DNA of 33,794 bases from a virus, in the IMG/VR virus record IMGVR_UViG_3300031972_002994, positions 1-33,794 of that record. One strand, written 5' to 3'. The position numbers were made by a program, and so were the translations under genes. The notes below the pieces were generated by a model. The model had not been told where the DNA came from, did no database searches, and was given only the letters and a program-made list of their open reading frames with translations. Positions 22,584-31,101 of the stretch are shown one piece after another. The first letter of the stretch is position 1; each line of letters starts with the position of its first letter.

Positions 22584-22637
22584 GGCGCTGGAGCGGTCCG
22601 GTTCTGCTGTGTCGCCTGTGGCGACGACATCTCTTTC
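22569..22637 (-). promoter_or_regulatory. 11-bp inverted repeat at the L start
   Basis: GAAAGAGATGT (22569-22579) and ACATCTCTTTC (22627-22637) are perfect complements, with a nested GTCGCC-TGT-GGCGAC hairpin (22611-22625) between them. In the minus-strand mRNA the arm at 22569-22579 covers codons 2-5 of L, so the fold would place the start codon in a closed loop. It may regulate translation of L or process the M-L message. Confidence 0.55.
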
Positions 22638-22744
22638 GTTCGGTCGCGCCGGCTACGGCGGTGGGGGGCTGGTCGGACGCTGCAGACGGGCGAACCCGCT
22701 GTTGTCGGGCCAGCCCCGCCGCCGAGCGCCGGGGGGCGAGCGGG

Positions 22745-23758
22745 TCAGCCGGCTCCTTCCGGAGACGGCGGGTTCTGGGGAGCGCTTGCGCCCTCGATGG
22801 CGGACGCGAGGGCCTGGACGGCGTCAGCGGCGGAGACGTCCTGGGGGAGATCGTCCTCCGGCTTGCCCAGGACCTTCTTCAGCTTGGACACCTCGCCCTT
22901 GACGCCGGCGCGGGGGTCCAGCTTCATGGCGGTCATGTAGCGGCGCAGCGTCGCCTCCTGGCGCTGGCGAACGTCTTCTTCGTCTTCCAGATCGGCGCCC
23001 GCCATGATGGCCTTGCCGATCGCCTTCTGCAGCTTGGCGGTGACCTCGTCGGGCATGTCCGCATCGACGGTGACGATCAGATCCTCGAGCATGGGCAGGA
23101 CCGCATGCGGGAAAGGCTCGGCTTCCGGGTCGGCCAGGTCGTAGGCGGCGATGGCCGCTTCAGCGATCTGTTCGACGATGAAGACTGCCGGGGTCCGCTT
23201 GACGTGAGCCGGCATCTCCAGACCGTAGCGGAGGACATGCTCGGCCATGGGCAGGGCCGTCAGATAATCGCCGATGTCGATCGTCCACATCAGGATGGTG
23301 GTGAAGATCGAGTCCAGCGGGCCGCGATCGCCGCGGCCGCCCGCCAGAACGCCGTCACACCAGCCGCGATAGTTTGGGACCAACTGACGCTTCAGCTCGA
23401 TCTTGCGGCTCTGGGCCTGGATCGCCTTCAGCTTGCGCTTGTCGTCCTGCAGCATGAGCAGGGTCTTGGCGGCCTCGCTTTCGAGATAGGGGTCGTTGGC
23501 GGCCTCGACGTCCAGATGAACGCCCGAGGCGGCAAGGATGGCGCCGGACGTGCTCGCCACCAGGAAGGCGTGTCGGCGCGCCGCAGGTGAAATCCTCTCG
23601 ACCCGGATCGGAGGGACCACCCGATCGGGCGACTGCGCGGGAACGATCACGACCTTCTGTTTAGGGCGCGCGACGTCGGCGGCCGCTTCGACCGCCTCGC
23701 GGCGGCGGGCTTCAGCCCTGGCCTTCGCCTGGGCCGCGATGCTCATCGTCGATTCCAT
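22745..23758 (-). CDS. M: Terminase small subunit / endonuclease M
   Basis: A 337-residue gpM-family terminase subunit. The conserved block includes LVPNYRGWCDGVL, then IFTTILMWTIDIGDYLTALPMAEHVLRYGLEMP, then ADMPDEVTAKLQKAIG. The N-terminal ~80 residues (AQAKARAEARRREAVEAA...) and a long C-terminal acidic/Pro tail make it larger than P2 M (~247). A second Met (MSIAAQAK) at 23746 is an alternative start. Confidence 0.88.
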   Translation of the reverse strand: MESTMSIAAQAKARAEARRREAVEAAADVARPKQKVVIVPAQSPDRVVPPIRVERISPAARRHAFLVASTSGAILAASGVHLDVEAANDPYLESEAAKTLLMLQDDKRKLKAIQAQSRKIELKRQLVPNYRGWCDGVLAGGRGDRGPLDSIFTTILMWTIDIGDYLTALPMAEHVLRYGLEMPAHVKRTPAVFIVEQIAEAAIAAYDLADPEAEPFPHAVLPMLEDLIVTVDADMPDEVTAKLQKAIGKAIMAGADLEDEEDVRQRQEATLRRYMTAMKLDPRAGVKGEVSKLKKVLGKPEDDLPQDVSAADAVQALASAIEGASAPQNPPSPEGAG

Positions 23759-23792
23759 GATCCGGGTGCTTTCAAGTGTCGTTTGCCGGCGC

Positions 23793-24836
23793 TCAGGGCT
23801 CGGCCGTGGCGCCGATCTGGATGTTTTCGATCAGCAGCGCCCAGTCATGATCCTCGAAGACATAGTCCTCGTTCACGGACTCGAAGGTCTCGATCCGGTT
23901 GCGTCTGGCGTTGTCGACGATGGTTCGACGACGGGTGCCCTCCTGCTCATAGATCGAGAGGTTGTCGAAGGGCGTGATGAGGATGGAGAAGGGTCGCATA
24001 TAGGGGACGCGCGCGGCCGGGCGTCCGCCCAACTCCTTCTTCGACATCAGCACTTCAAGCGCCAGGCGTTCCGTGGGCGCCTCTTCCCGATCGACCATCG
24101 GGAAGTATTTCTCATGCAGGAGACCGTCGCCGACGATACAGTTCAGGTCGGTCGAGGCGCGCACCCATTCAGGCAGGAAGGAGTGGATGGCGTCGTAGAC
24201 CAGGGCGTCCAGATTCCGATAGTCGCCCGCGCCGGCGGCTGGATCCACGATGATCTTGCCGTCCTCCTTGGCCCCCTCGGCGAAGACGTGGGTCGGCTTG
24301 TTCTCACGCAGTTTTTGGAGCCAGCCCTTGTTCACGTCTTGCAGGAGGGGATTGTTGACCCGATTAGTCTGGGGCGCGGCCGAGGTGCCGTTGAAGCCGA
24401 TGATGATCCGGTCGCGGGCCTGCTGTTTGACGATCTGATCGCGCAGCCGGGTCTGGAAGTTGGGGAACTTGGCCCAGAGATCCAGCTTGGCGTACTTCAC
24501 GTGGGTGTCGGAATCCGTCTGGCGACACAGGAAGGTGTCGTTGTCCAGGGTGGTCGGATCCTGCGTCTCGCGGTCCTGATTGTCGGTGTTCGTTCGACCC
24601 GCCAGGGTGCCGCCGATGCCCAGGCCGATCTTCTCACCCGATTGCTCCGGCACCGGGACGATGTTGATCAGCTTCAGGAAGCCGGACGACTCCTGCTGGC
24701 GCTCGATCAAGGTCTGCTGAACGCTGGGCGCGACGGCGAAGGACTTCTCGGCGTGCACGGTCGTTTGGAGGACGCCGTTCAGCTCCGCCTGCCGGTCGAG
24801 ATATTCGTTGAAGAGTTGGCGGGTGTCGTTGCGCAT
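23793..24836 (-). CDS. N: Major capsid protein N
   Basis: A 347-residue P2 gpN capsid protein (HK97-like fold family). It has the typical MRNDTRQLFNEYLDRQAELNGV start, DIVPV-like INIVPVPEQSGEKIGLG segment, a TRLRDQIVKQQARDRIIIGFNGTSAA central motif, and the NEDYVFEDHDWALLIENI end. It follows O with a short gap. Fully intact. Confidence 0.95.
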   Translation of the reverse strand: MRNDTRQLFNEYLDRQAELNGVLQTTVHAEKSFAVAPSVQQTLIERQQESSGFLKLINIVPVPEQSGEKIGLGIGGTLAGRTNTDNQDRETQDPTTLDNDTFLCRQTDSDTHVKYAKLDLWAKFPNFQTRLRDQIVKQQARDRIIIGFNGTSAAPQTNRVNNPLLQDVNKGWLQKLRENKPTHVFAEGAKEDGKIIVDPAAGAGDYRNLDALVYDAIHSFLPEWVRASTDLNCIVGDGLLHEKYFPMVDREEAPTERLALEVLMSKKELGGRPAARVPYMRPFSILITPFDNLSIYEQEGTRRRTIVDNARRNRIETFESVNEDYVFEDHDWALLIENIQIGATAEP

Positions 24837-24894
24837 CAGTCAGGTTCCGTCGGCGATCGGCAAAAGGGCGTAGAGGCAGGGCGAGGCGTGGTGA

Positions 24895-25794
24895 TCAGCA
24901 GTCCGTCTTTTCCACGCCGCCGCCTGGGCCGGTGGCGGCCGGGCGGGCGCGGTATTGAGTGTCGTGCGTCTTTTCGACGGATCCCTTCAGGGCGGCGTAT
25001 TCACTCTCGAGCTTGGCGAAGCGCGCGCCGGCGTCCGTGGCGGATTGGGTCAAAGCCTGGTTGAAGGACTGGCTCAGTTCCTTCATGCCGGCCGTGAAGG
25101 CTGCGGCCAGTTCGGCCATGCCCTGTCCGCTGGCGGTTTCCTGCTGGACCGGCGTCTTGGGCTCGTCGCCCTTCAGCGCCTTGGCGAACTTTGCGGCGAT
25201 CCGATCAATGATGGTCTCGGAGGAGTCCGACGGGTCGGCCGCATCCTGGAATTCGATGGTGGTGGCGAAGGCGGCCGAGAAGAGGCAGGTCTCGTGCTTC
25301 TTGCGGCTGTCCAGGTCGGCCTTGCGGATCTTGGCGAAGGCGTCGTCCGTGCGCGCCGAGAACTGCAGGGCCTCGGTGCCCAAGGAGGCCGGGCTGTCGG
25401 TCGCGGCCAGGCCCATCAGATAAGCCTTGCCGGTTCCGGAGAAGTTCGGCTCGACCTCGATGGAGGTGAACTTTTTCTGGTCGGCGGCCAGATAGCCCTG
25501 GAGGGTTTCGTTGCCCTGGATCTGGGCATAGAGGGCGACGCGCTTTTCGGTCTTTCCCGCGATCTCGATCTCGTCTTCCTGGACGCGCAAGGCGATGACG
25601 TCGCCGAGCGCCGGAAAGGGGCCGGCGGCCGAGGCGTTGCGGAAGTGCTCGACGTTGACGCGGGCCGTGTAGGTCGCCGGGTTGTAGTTGGCGGCCATGT
25701 CGCGCAGCCACTGCGGTTCGATCGTGCGCCCGTCCGAGGCCGTCAGGCCGGCGACGGCGATACGGGTGAACTTGGTCGTCAGCGTCTTGGACAT
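24895..25794 (-). CDS. O: Capsid scaffold and protease O
   Basis: A 299-residue gpO, combining an N-terminal serine protease with a C-terminal scaffold. The likely catalytic triad is D21, H50 (in VNVEHFRN) and S111 (in FTSIEV), close to P2 D19/H48/S107. The C-terminal ~100 residues are helical, with a Gln-rich stretch and GPGGGVEKTDC at the end. A GAGG ribosome site precedes the ATG at 25794, 103 nt from the Ogr-type dyad. It heads the O-N-M-L-X-lysis operon, divergent from P. Confidence 0.93.
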   Translation of the reverse strand: MSKTLTTKFTRIAVAGLTASDGRTIEPQWLRDMAANYNPATYTARVNVEHFRNASAAGPFPALGDVIALRVQEDEIEIAGKTEKRVALYAQIQGNETLQGYLAADQKKFTSIEVEPNFSGTGKAYLMGLAATDSPASLGTEALQFSARTDDAFAKIRKADLDSRKKHETCLFSAAFATTIEFQDAADPSDSSETIIDRIAAKFAKALKGDEPKTPVQQETASGQGMAELAAAFTAGMKELSQSFNQALTQSATDAGARFAKLESEYAALKGSVEKTHDTQYRARPAATGPGGGVEKTDC

Positions 25795-25884
25795 CGGGCC
25801 TCGGGCGATCTGGGCGGCAGCCGGGCGACCCGGCCAATGAGGCCGCAGATCACCGCCTGATCGCCCGTTCTCTCAAGGCGGGCC

Positions 25885-25909
25885 TGTTGTGCGGGCGCGT
25901 CTGACAACA
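25885..25909. promoter_or_regulatory. Ogr-type activator site between O and P
   Basis: A TGTTGT-N13-ACAACA dyad centred at 25897. Its core is the reverse complement of those at 14094 and 18237, so it points rightward to P. The P ATG at 25955 is exactly 58 nt from the centre, without a Shine-Dalgarno. O (leftward, 103 nt away) would have a leader of ~50 nt if the same site serves it. Confidence 0.88.
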
Positions 25910-25954
25910 CCCGACCGTCAGCCGCCGACGAGCGGCCCGGTAGCGTCCGCCGCG

Positions 25955-27847
25955 ATGAGGACGCGGCCGAAAAAGACCGAAACGCCGAGCGGCGGCAGCG
26001 ACGACCTGGGCGCGCTGCTGGCCGCCATGGGCGGTTTCGCCTTCCCCGTCGCCGCCATGCTGGATGAGCGGCGGGCGGCCAAGTTCCTGTACTGGTCGAT
26101 GTGGCGGCCGACGGACATCGCCCGCCTGCTGAACGTGTCCGAGAACACCGTCGCCAGCTGGAAGAGCCGCGACAAGTGGGACGAGGCCGGGCCGATCGAA
26201 CGGATGGCGGGCGTCACAGAGGCCCGATACGTCGCCCTGACCATGAAGGCCACGAAGACCGGGGCCGATCTCAAGGAGATCGACGCCCTGCTCCGCGCGG
26301 CCGAGCGCCTGGCCCGGCTGCGCCGCTATATGGACGGCGGCCACGAAGGCGACATCAACCCCAAGGTCGCCAACCGCAACGCCGGGCCGAAGAAGAAGCC
26401 CGAGCGGAACCGCATCACGCCCGACCAGGTCGAGATCCTGAAGGCGACGATGCTGAAGCGGATGTTCGGCTATCAGCGGACCTGGTGGTCGAAGTCGGAT
26501 CTGCGGTCACGCATGATCCTGAAGAGCCGCCAGATCGGCGCGACCTATTATTTCGCGCTGGAGGCCCTGATCAAGGCGCTGGAGACCGGCCATAATCAGA
26601 TCTTTCTGTCCGCGTCCAAGAACCAGGCGAACGTCTTCCGCGGCTATATCCGCGCCTTCGTTCTGGAGGTCATCGGCGTCGAGCTGACCGGCGATCCGAT
26701 CGTCATCGACCGGGGGCATGACGAGGACGGGGTTCTGCTGGAGCAGCCGCAGCTGATCTTTCTGGGCACCAATGCGCGGACGGCCCAGGGCTATCACGGG
26801 GATTTCTACTTCGACGAATTCTTCTGGGTCTTCGGCTTCGAGACGCTGAAGAAGGTCGCCAGCGGCATGGCGATGCAGAAGAAGTATCGCAAGACCTACT
26901 TCAGCACGCCCAGTTCGGTCACCCACGAAGCCTACGCCTTCTGGACGGGTCTGGAATGGAACCGCAAGCGCGCCAAGGACCGGCGCCGCGATTTCGACGT
27001 CAGCTGGGCCGCCACCAAGGACGGCCAAATGGGGGCCGACCGGATCTGGCGTCACACGGTCACGATCGAGGACGCCGAGGCGCAGGGCTGCGACCTGTTC
27101 GACATCGAGGATCTGCGCGACGAGTATTCGGCGCCGGAGTTCGACAATCTGCTGATGTGCGGGTTCGTCGACGACACCCTGAGCGTCTTCCCCATGACGT
27201 CGCTGTCGCCCTGTATGGTCGACGGCGAGGACGCCTGGCCCGACGTCGATATGGCGCGGATCTTCCTGGGCGCCGGCCGACCCTACGCCGGCGAGGTCTG
27301 GCTGTCCTATGATCCCAACGGCAACGGCGAGAACGCGGACGCGGCCGGCCTGGTCGTGGTGGCGCCGCCGCTGAAGCCCGGCGGCAAGTTCCGCGTGCTG
27401 GAGCGCCAGCAGTTCAAGGGATCGGACTTCACCGAGCAGGCCGAGGTGATCCGCGCCTATACCAAACGCTATCGGGTGACGAAGATCGACATCGACGGCA
27501 CCGGCATCGGCGGCGCCGTGGCGCAGCTGGTCCGGGCCTTCTTCCCCCAGATGACCGAGCATCGCTATGACCCGGTTCTGAAGACCCAGATGGTCTACAA
27601 GGCCCTGGACGTCATCGGGAAGCACCGACTGGAATACCACGTCGATTTCCGCGACCTGACCGGCGCCCTGCTGTCGATCCGGCGAACGATGACCGCCAGC
27701 GGCCGCCACGTCACCTATGAGGCGAGCCGCACCAAGGACAGCGGCCACGCCGACCTGGCCTGGGCTCTTTTCCAGGCCCTGTTCAACGAACCCCTCGCCG
27801 CCGGCATCGGCGGCGCCACCCGATCCAGCGTGGAGATCTCACAATGA
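25955..27847 (+). CDS. P: Terminase large subunit P
   Basis: A 630-residue gpP terminase. An N-terminal helix-turn-helix (WRPTDIARLLNVSENTVASWKSRDKW) is followed by the ATPase with a Walker A-like K190-S-R-Q-I-G-A-T197 and Walker B-type F-Y-F-D287-E288. The C-terminal RNase H-like nuclease has D453 in LSYDPNG and the DIDGTGIGGAVAQLV segment. The ATG at 25955 is chosen; the frame extends to 25889 only across the dyad. Q overlaps by ATGA. Packages DNA from cos. Confidence 0.93.
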   Translation: MRTRPKKTETPSGGSDDLGALLAAMGGFAFPVAAMLDERRAAKFLYWSMWRPTDIARLLNVSENTVASWKSRDKWDEAGPIERMAGVTEARYVALTMKATKTGADLKEIDALLRAAERLARLRRYMDGGHEGDINPKVANRNAGPKKKPERNRITPDQVEILKATMLKRMFGYQRTWWSKSDLRSRMILKSRQIGATYYFALEALIKALETGHNQIFLSASKNQANVFRGYIRAFVLEVIGVELTGDPIVIDRGHDEDGVLLEQPQLIFLGTNARTAQGYHGDFYFDEFFWVFGFETLKKVASGMAMQKKYRKTYFSTPSSVTHEAYAFWTGLEWNRKRAKDRRRDFDVSWAATKDGQMGADRIWRHTVTIEDAEAQGCDLFDIEDLRDEYSAPEFDNLLMCGFVDDTLSVFPMTSLSPCMVDGEDAWPDVDMARIFLGAGRPYAGEVWLSYDPNGNGENADAAGLVVVAPPLKPGGKFRVLERQQFKGSDFTEQAEVIRAYTKRYRVTKIDIDGTGIGGAVAQLVRAFFPQMTEHRYDPVLKTQMVYKALDVIGKHRLEYHVDFRDLTGALLSIRRTMTASGRHVTYEASRTKDSGHADLAWALFQALFNEPLAAGIGGATRSSVEISQ

Positions 27848-28926
27848 CCCCGGCCCTGCCCTCGCGCGGCCGCGCCCTGGCGCGCGCCCGCACCTCCGCC
27901 GGATTCGGTCGCGCCGTTCAGGGCGAGATTTCGCCCCCCGCCAAATCGGCGGCGCCCATGGTGTTCAGTCTGGGCGACGCAGAGCCGGTGCTGAACCGGC
28001 GCGACTTCATGGAGCATCTGGAATGCTGGCCCATTCAGGGCGTCGGCGGGTCGTACTATGCGCCGCCCCTGCCGCGAGACGTGCTGAGCCGGACCGCCAA
28101 CGTCACCTCCCACCATTCCAGCGCCTTTCGCGTCAAGGTGAACCAGCTGTTGCGCGACTTCATCCCGTCGCCGCTGCTGGACCTGCACACCTTCGAGGGG
28201 CTGGTTCTGGATCACCTGGTGTTCGGCGATTTCTTCGTCGAGCGGGTCAACAACCTGGCCGGCCGGCCGATGGCGCTGAAGCGCAGCCTGGCGCGCTATA
28301 CACGGGTGGGGGTGAACCCCGGCGCGTTCGTCTTCCTGTCCGGGTTCATGAAGGAGCATTGGTTCGATCCGGGCGCCGTCTTCCACGGGATGCAGCCCTG
28401 GCTGGACCAGGAGATCTACGGCATGCCCGAATACCTGGGCGGCCTGCAGTCCGCCTTTCTGAACGAGGGAGCGACGCTGTTTCGGCGCCGGTATTTCCTG
28501 AACGGCGCCCACGCCGGCTTCGTCATGTACGTCGGCAAGGGCGGGCTGGCCGAGGACGACGCCGAGACGATCAAGTCGGCCATCCGCGACACCAAGGGCG
28601 TCGGTAATTTCAAGAGCCTGTTTCTGCATCTGCCCCAGGGCGAGAAGGATTCGGTGCAGATCCTGCACCCCGGCGAGGCGGCGGCGAAGGACGAGTTCGT
28701 GGGCATCAAGAACATCACCCGCGACGACGTCCTGGCGGCCCATCGGGTGCCGCCGCAGCTGCTGGGGATCATTCCGCAGACGGCCGGCGGGTTCGGCGAC
28801 GTCGAGAAGGCCGAGCGGGTCTTCTACCTGACGGAGATCGTGCCGCTGCAGCAGCGGTTCCGGGCGATCAACGATTGGTTGGGCGTCGAGGTGGTGCGGT
28901 TCAGGGAGCGTGAAGCGGCCCTCTGA
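27844..28926 (+). CDS. Q: Portal protein Q
   Basis: A 360-residue gpQ portal protein. It has the family-typical HLECWPIQGVGGSYYAPPLP, FLPSPLL-like segment with LVFGDFFVERVNN, and a C-terminal HRVPPQLLGIIPQTAGGFGDVEKAERVF. It is encoded on the plus strand after P with an ATGA overlap, the same paired arrangement as in P2. In P2 the cos site lies just beyond Q. Confidence 0.94.
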   Translation: MTPALPSRGRALARARTSAGFGRAVQGEISPPAKSAAPMVFSLGDAEPVLNRRDFMEHLECWPIQGVGGSYYAPPLPRDVLSRTANVTSHHSSAFRVKVNQLLRDFIPSPLLDLHTFEGLVLDHLVFGDFFVERVNNLAGRPMALKRSLARYTRVGVNPGAFVFLSGFMKEHWFDPGAVFHGMQPWLDQEIYGMPEYLGGLQSAFLNEGATLFRRRYFLNGAHAGFVMYVGKGGLAEDDAETIKSAIRDTKGVGNFKSLFLHLPQGEKDSVQILHPGEAAAKDEFVGIKNITRDDVLAAHRVPPQLLGIIPQTAGGFGDVEKAERVFYLTEIVPLQQRFRAINDWLGVEVVRFREREAAL

Positions 28927-28929
28927 CCC

Positions 28930-28954
28930 TGTTGTCAGATGCACCCGAACAACA
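28930..28954. promoter_or_regulatory. Fourth Ogr-type dyad after Q
   Basis: TGTTGT-N13-ACAACA with core CAGATGCACCCGA, three differences from the other sites, starting four bases after the Q stop. Its orientation matches the V and J sites on the plus strand, that is leftward, but no leftward gene starts 58 nt away. Rightward, com begins 199 nt from its centre. It may activate com/methyltransferase expression with a leader, or be a relic. Confidence 0.7.
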
Positions 28955-29140
28955 GGTCCGACTAGCGCCAGCAGCTCCCGTCTTCGATCAGGGGCCGCCC
29001 TCGTTTTCGAAAGAGGCGGGGGCCGGGTGTTTGCCGCACCCGAGCCGCCGAGAGCAAGACCTCAGCACGTCGGGGGGTGCACGCCCCCTTCGCCCCGCCA
29101 CCGGCCTGACCGGCAGGGGCTCGCTTGGGTTGAGTCTCAC
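28955..29140. other. Non-coding Q-com interval, candidate cos region
   Basis: This GC-rich interval lies where P2-type cos sites lie. The stretch GAGGCGGGG at 29013-29021 matches part of the P2 cohesive-end sequence as I recall it (GGCGAGGCGGGGAAAGCAC type). A G5-TGCACG-C5 hairpin (about 29072-29088) and a CCGG-n5-CCGG repeat follow. The cos call is a hypothesis from memory and position. Confidence 0.35.
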
Positions 29141-29326
29141 ATGACTGCAAAGGTTTTCTCCGTCTCGCGCGAGGCGGTTCGCTGCGCCAGCTGCTCGGCG
29201 CTGCTGTTCAAGTCCGAACCCGGCGCCCTCGCCGGCGTCATCGAAATCAAGTGCCGGCGCTGTTCGGCCTTGAACGTCTTGAGGCCCTCGAGCCCCAAAC
29301 CGATCGCCCAGCGAGCGGCACAGTAA
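29141..29326 (+). CDS. Com-like zinc-finger regulator
   Basis: A 61-residue protein with C15-x2-C18 and C38-x2-C41 in MTAKVFSVSREAVRCASCSALLF and IKCRRCSALNVLRP, resembling the Mu Com family of small RNA-binding translational activators that switch on a downstream DNA-modification gene. It is followed after 12 bases by a DNA methyltransferase, consistent with that role. A longer frame starting at 28910 runs across the dyad and interval and is rejected. Confidence 0.78.
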   Translation: MTAKVFSVSREAVRCASCSALLFKSEPGALAGVIEIKCRRCSALNVLRPSSPKPIAQRAAQ

Positions 29327-29338
29327 GGATCGGGCTTT

Positions 29339-30257
29339 GTGGCTCTTCATACCGAACACGCCCTCGCGGACTTGCGAGGACTTTCTCTCTGCGCCGGCTA
29401 CGGCGGGCTCGACCTCGGCCTGCATATCGCCGAGCCCGGATATCGCACTGTGGGTTACGTCGAGCGGGAAGCCCATGCGGCGGCCGCTCTCGTGGCCCGG
29501 ATGGAAGACCAGGCCCTGGCTCCGGCGCCTATATGGGACGATCTGCGATCCTTTGACGGCCGACCGTGGCGCGGCCGCGTTCATATCGTCTCTGCCGGTT
29601 ATCCCTGCCAACCCTTCAGCCAGGCCGGGCGACGCCGCGGCGAACACGGCCCCCGGCACCTGTGGCCCGAGGTCGAACGGATCGTGCGCGAGGTCGGCCC
29701 CCGATGGGTCTTCCTGGAAAACGTCGAGGGCCATCTGTCCCTGGGATGTCGGGAGGTCGTCGGAGACCTTCAGCGCCTGGGTTACGGCGTCAAGGCGGGC
29801 CTGTTCACGGCGGCTGAAGCGGGCGCGCCTCACATACGGAAGCGGCTGTTCATTCTGGCCGACGCCGACGGCGCAGGATGCGGGCTATTTCCCGGACTTC
29901 GTCCTGGAGGAGACGAAGGCGGGCTTTGCCGGGCCGTTCGATGTGACGGAGGGCAGTTCGGGCCAGTTCAGCCTGGCGAACGCCGCGCGGATCTGGATGA
30001 CGATCTTCAACCTGTTGCGGGGGCTGGATGCGGTGCCGGCGAAGCCCTGCCGCCGCTCTTCGCGCCACGTCCGGGTGAGTTTCCGGCATGGGACCGGCTC
30101 CTATGTGACCGGCCTGATCTCGAACCCGCCCTTCTACGAGCTGGTGATGGGATGGCCGATCGGCTGGACCGCACCCGAGGCGCCGGTAACGGGGTTTGCA
30201 GCCTGGCTGCAGCGATCGCGTGGCGCACTCTCAGAGGCGCTGGCTGAAGACCGCTGA
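29339..30257 (+). pseudogene. C5-cytosine DNA methyltransferase, frameshifted
   Basis: The first ~170 codons from GTG 29339 hold C5-methyltransferase motifs: SLCAGYGGLDLGL (SAM), VSAGYPCQPFSQAG with catalytic C90, FLENVEG (127-129) and RKRLF. Near 29855 the family-like sequence jumps to the +1 frame: there WPTPTAQDAGYFPDF and, at the end, NPPFYELVMGWPIGWTAPEAPVTGFAAWLQRSRGAL continue as in phage methyltransferases. The first frame stays open to 30247 but with unlikely sequence. Either a base indel or a short deletion, or an undetected programmed shift, explains this. Likely non-functional as it stands. Confidence 0.75.
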
Positions 30258-30392
30258 AGTACTTCGGTGCTGAGCGTGGATCACGCCTGCGCGTCGGCGG
30301 ATCATAACGTGCGGAGGAGAATTTCAGGCTGCGCTGCTGCCAGAGGGGCGATGACGGCCAGCGGCAGGGCACCCTCCGCTGGCCTAGCCTCA

Positions 30393-30581
30393 TCAGCAGG
30401 GAACCTGAGTTGTAATGACCTCACATTGCCCGGTGTCTCTGCTGCAGAGGACCAAAATGTCGAAGCAGATGTCGGCAGAGTCCGAAAGGGTCTGGGCGCG
30501 AGCAGGCGCCACGGAGAAAGCAAAGCTGCTGGCGACGGCTGCCGCAAGCACAGCAAACGACGTAATACGTGATCTGTTCAT
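30393..30581 (-). CDS. Small exported Cys-rich protein
   Basis: A 62-residue protein with a signal peptide (MNRSRITSFAVLAAAVASSFAFSVAPARA, probable cut before QTLSDS) and a ~33-residue mature part with four Cys (CFDILVLC and GQCEVITTQVPC), likely two disulfides. GGAGGG stands five bases before the ATG at 30581, so this is preferred over 30593 and the longer frame. It is on the minus strand among accessory genes and could be a lysogenic-conversion (moron) gene; function unknown. Confidence 0.6.
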   Translation of the reverse strand: MNRSRITSFAVLAAAVASSFAFSVAPARAQTLSDSADICFDILVLCSRDTGQCEVITTQVPC

Positions 30582-30663
30582 TCTACCCTCCATGCGATGA
30601 GCCCCGAGCGGCCTCGAGGCAAAACACCATGACACGTCGTACGTGTTAGTCAACAATCTTGGG

Positions 30664-31023
30664 TTACCGCACTAGAATTGTGCCGTGATCGTCTTTGAAG
30701 GAAGCGCGGCCGACACGGCCGCTCTCATCTTGATAGACGTCAAACCAGGCCCACGTGCCCCGGGGAAAGCGGGTCGCGTCCAATATGACCGTGGCGTCGC
30801 CCTCCAGCGCCCCAACCGCCTGCTCGTCGAGCGGACACTGCGAGCGGGTCGAGATTTCGCAGTTCGTCAATGGATGCCCAGTACCGGGCCACCAACATTG
30901 GACAACCGCCTTTGCCCTCCAGGGACGACAATCTGGTGCGGACGCAACGACGGTGCTTGCAGTCGGAGCGCAGCTAGAAATTAGTAGGGCAGCAGCCAAA
31001 ATCCCGAGCATTGCCAGCTGCAT
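30664..31023 (-). CDS. Putative lipoprotein
   Basis: A 119-residue protein with a lipobox: MQLAMLGILAAALLISSC, then a mature part of ~100 residues with DATVILDATRFPRGTWAWFDVYQDESG and several Cys. A strong GGGAGGA ribosome site precedes the ATG at 31023; the longer frame to 31107 has none. It sits next to the other exported gene, same strand. A surface-directed role such as superinfection exclusion is possible but unsupported. Confidence 0.65.
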   Translation of the reverse strand: MQLAMLGILAAALLISSCAPTASTVVASAPDCRPWRAKAVVQCWWPGTGHPLTNCEISTRSQCPLDEQAVGALEGDATVILDATRFPRGTWAWFDVYQDESGRVGRASFKDDHGTILVR

Positions 31024-31101
31024 AGCATCCTCCCTTCTACGCAATCCCCACTGTCGGCTAAAACAACCCAGAATGCAACCTGATTGCCGCAACTTGCCAC
31101 A

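Noticed and set aside
22699-22720. A further TGTTGT half-site in the M-L gap
   Set aside because: There is no matching ACAACA arm at the right distance.
24955-25860. Long plus-strand frame over gene O
   Set aside because: Antisense to an intact gpO with its protease triad.
29880-30247. C-terminal half of the methyltransferase in the first frame
   Set aside because: Although open, it lacks family features, while the +1 frame carries the expected C-terminal motifs.
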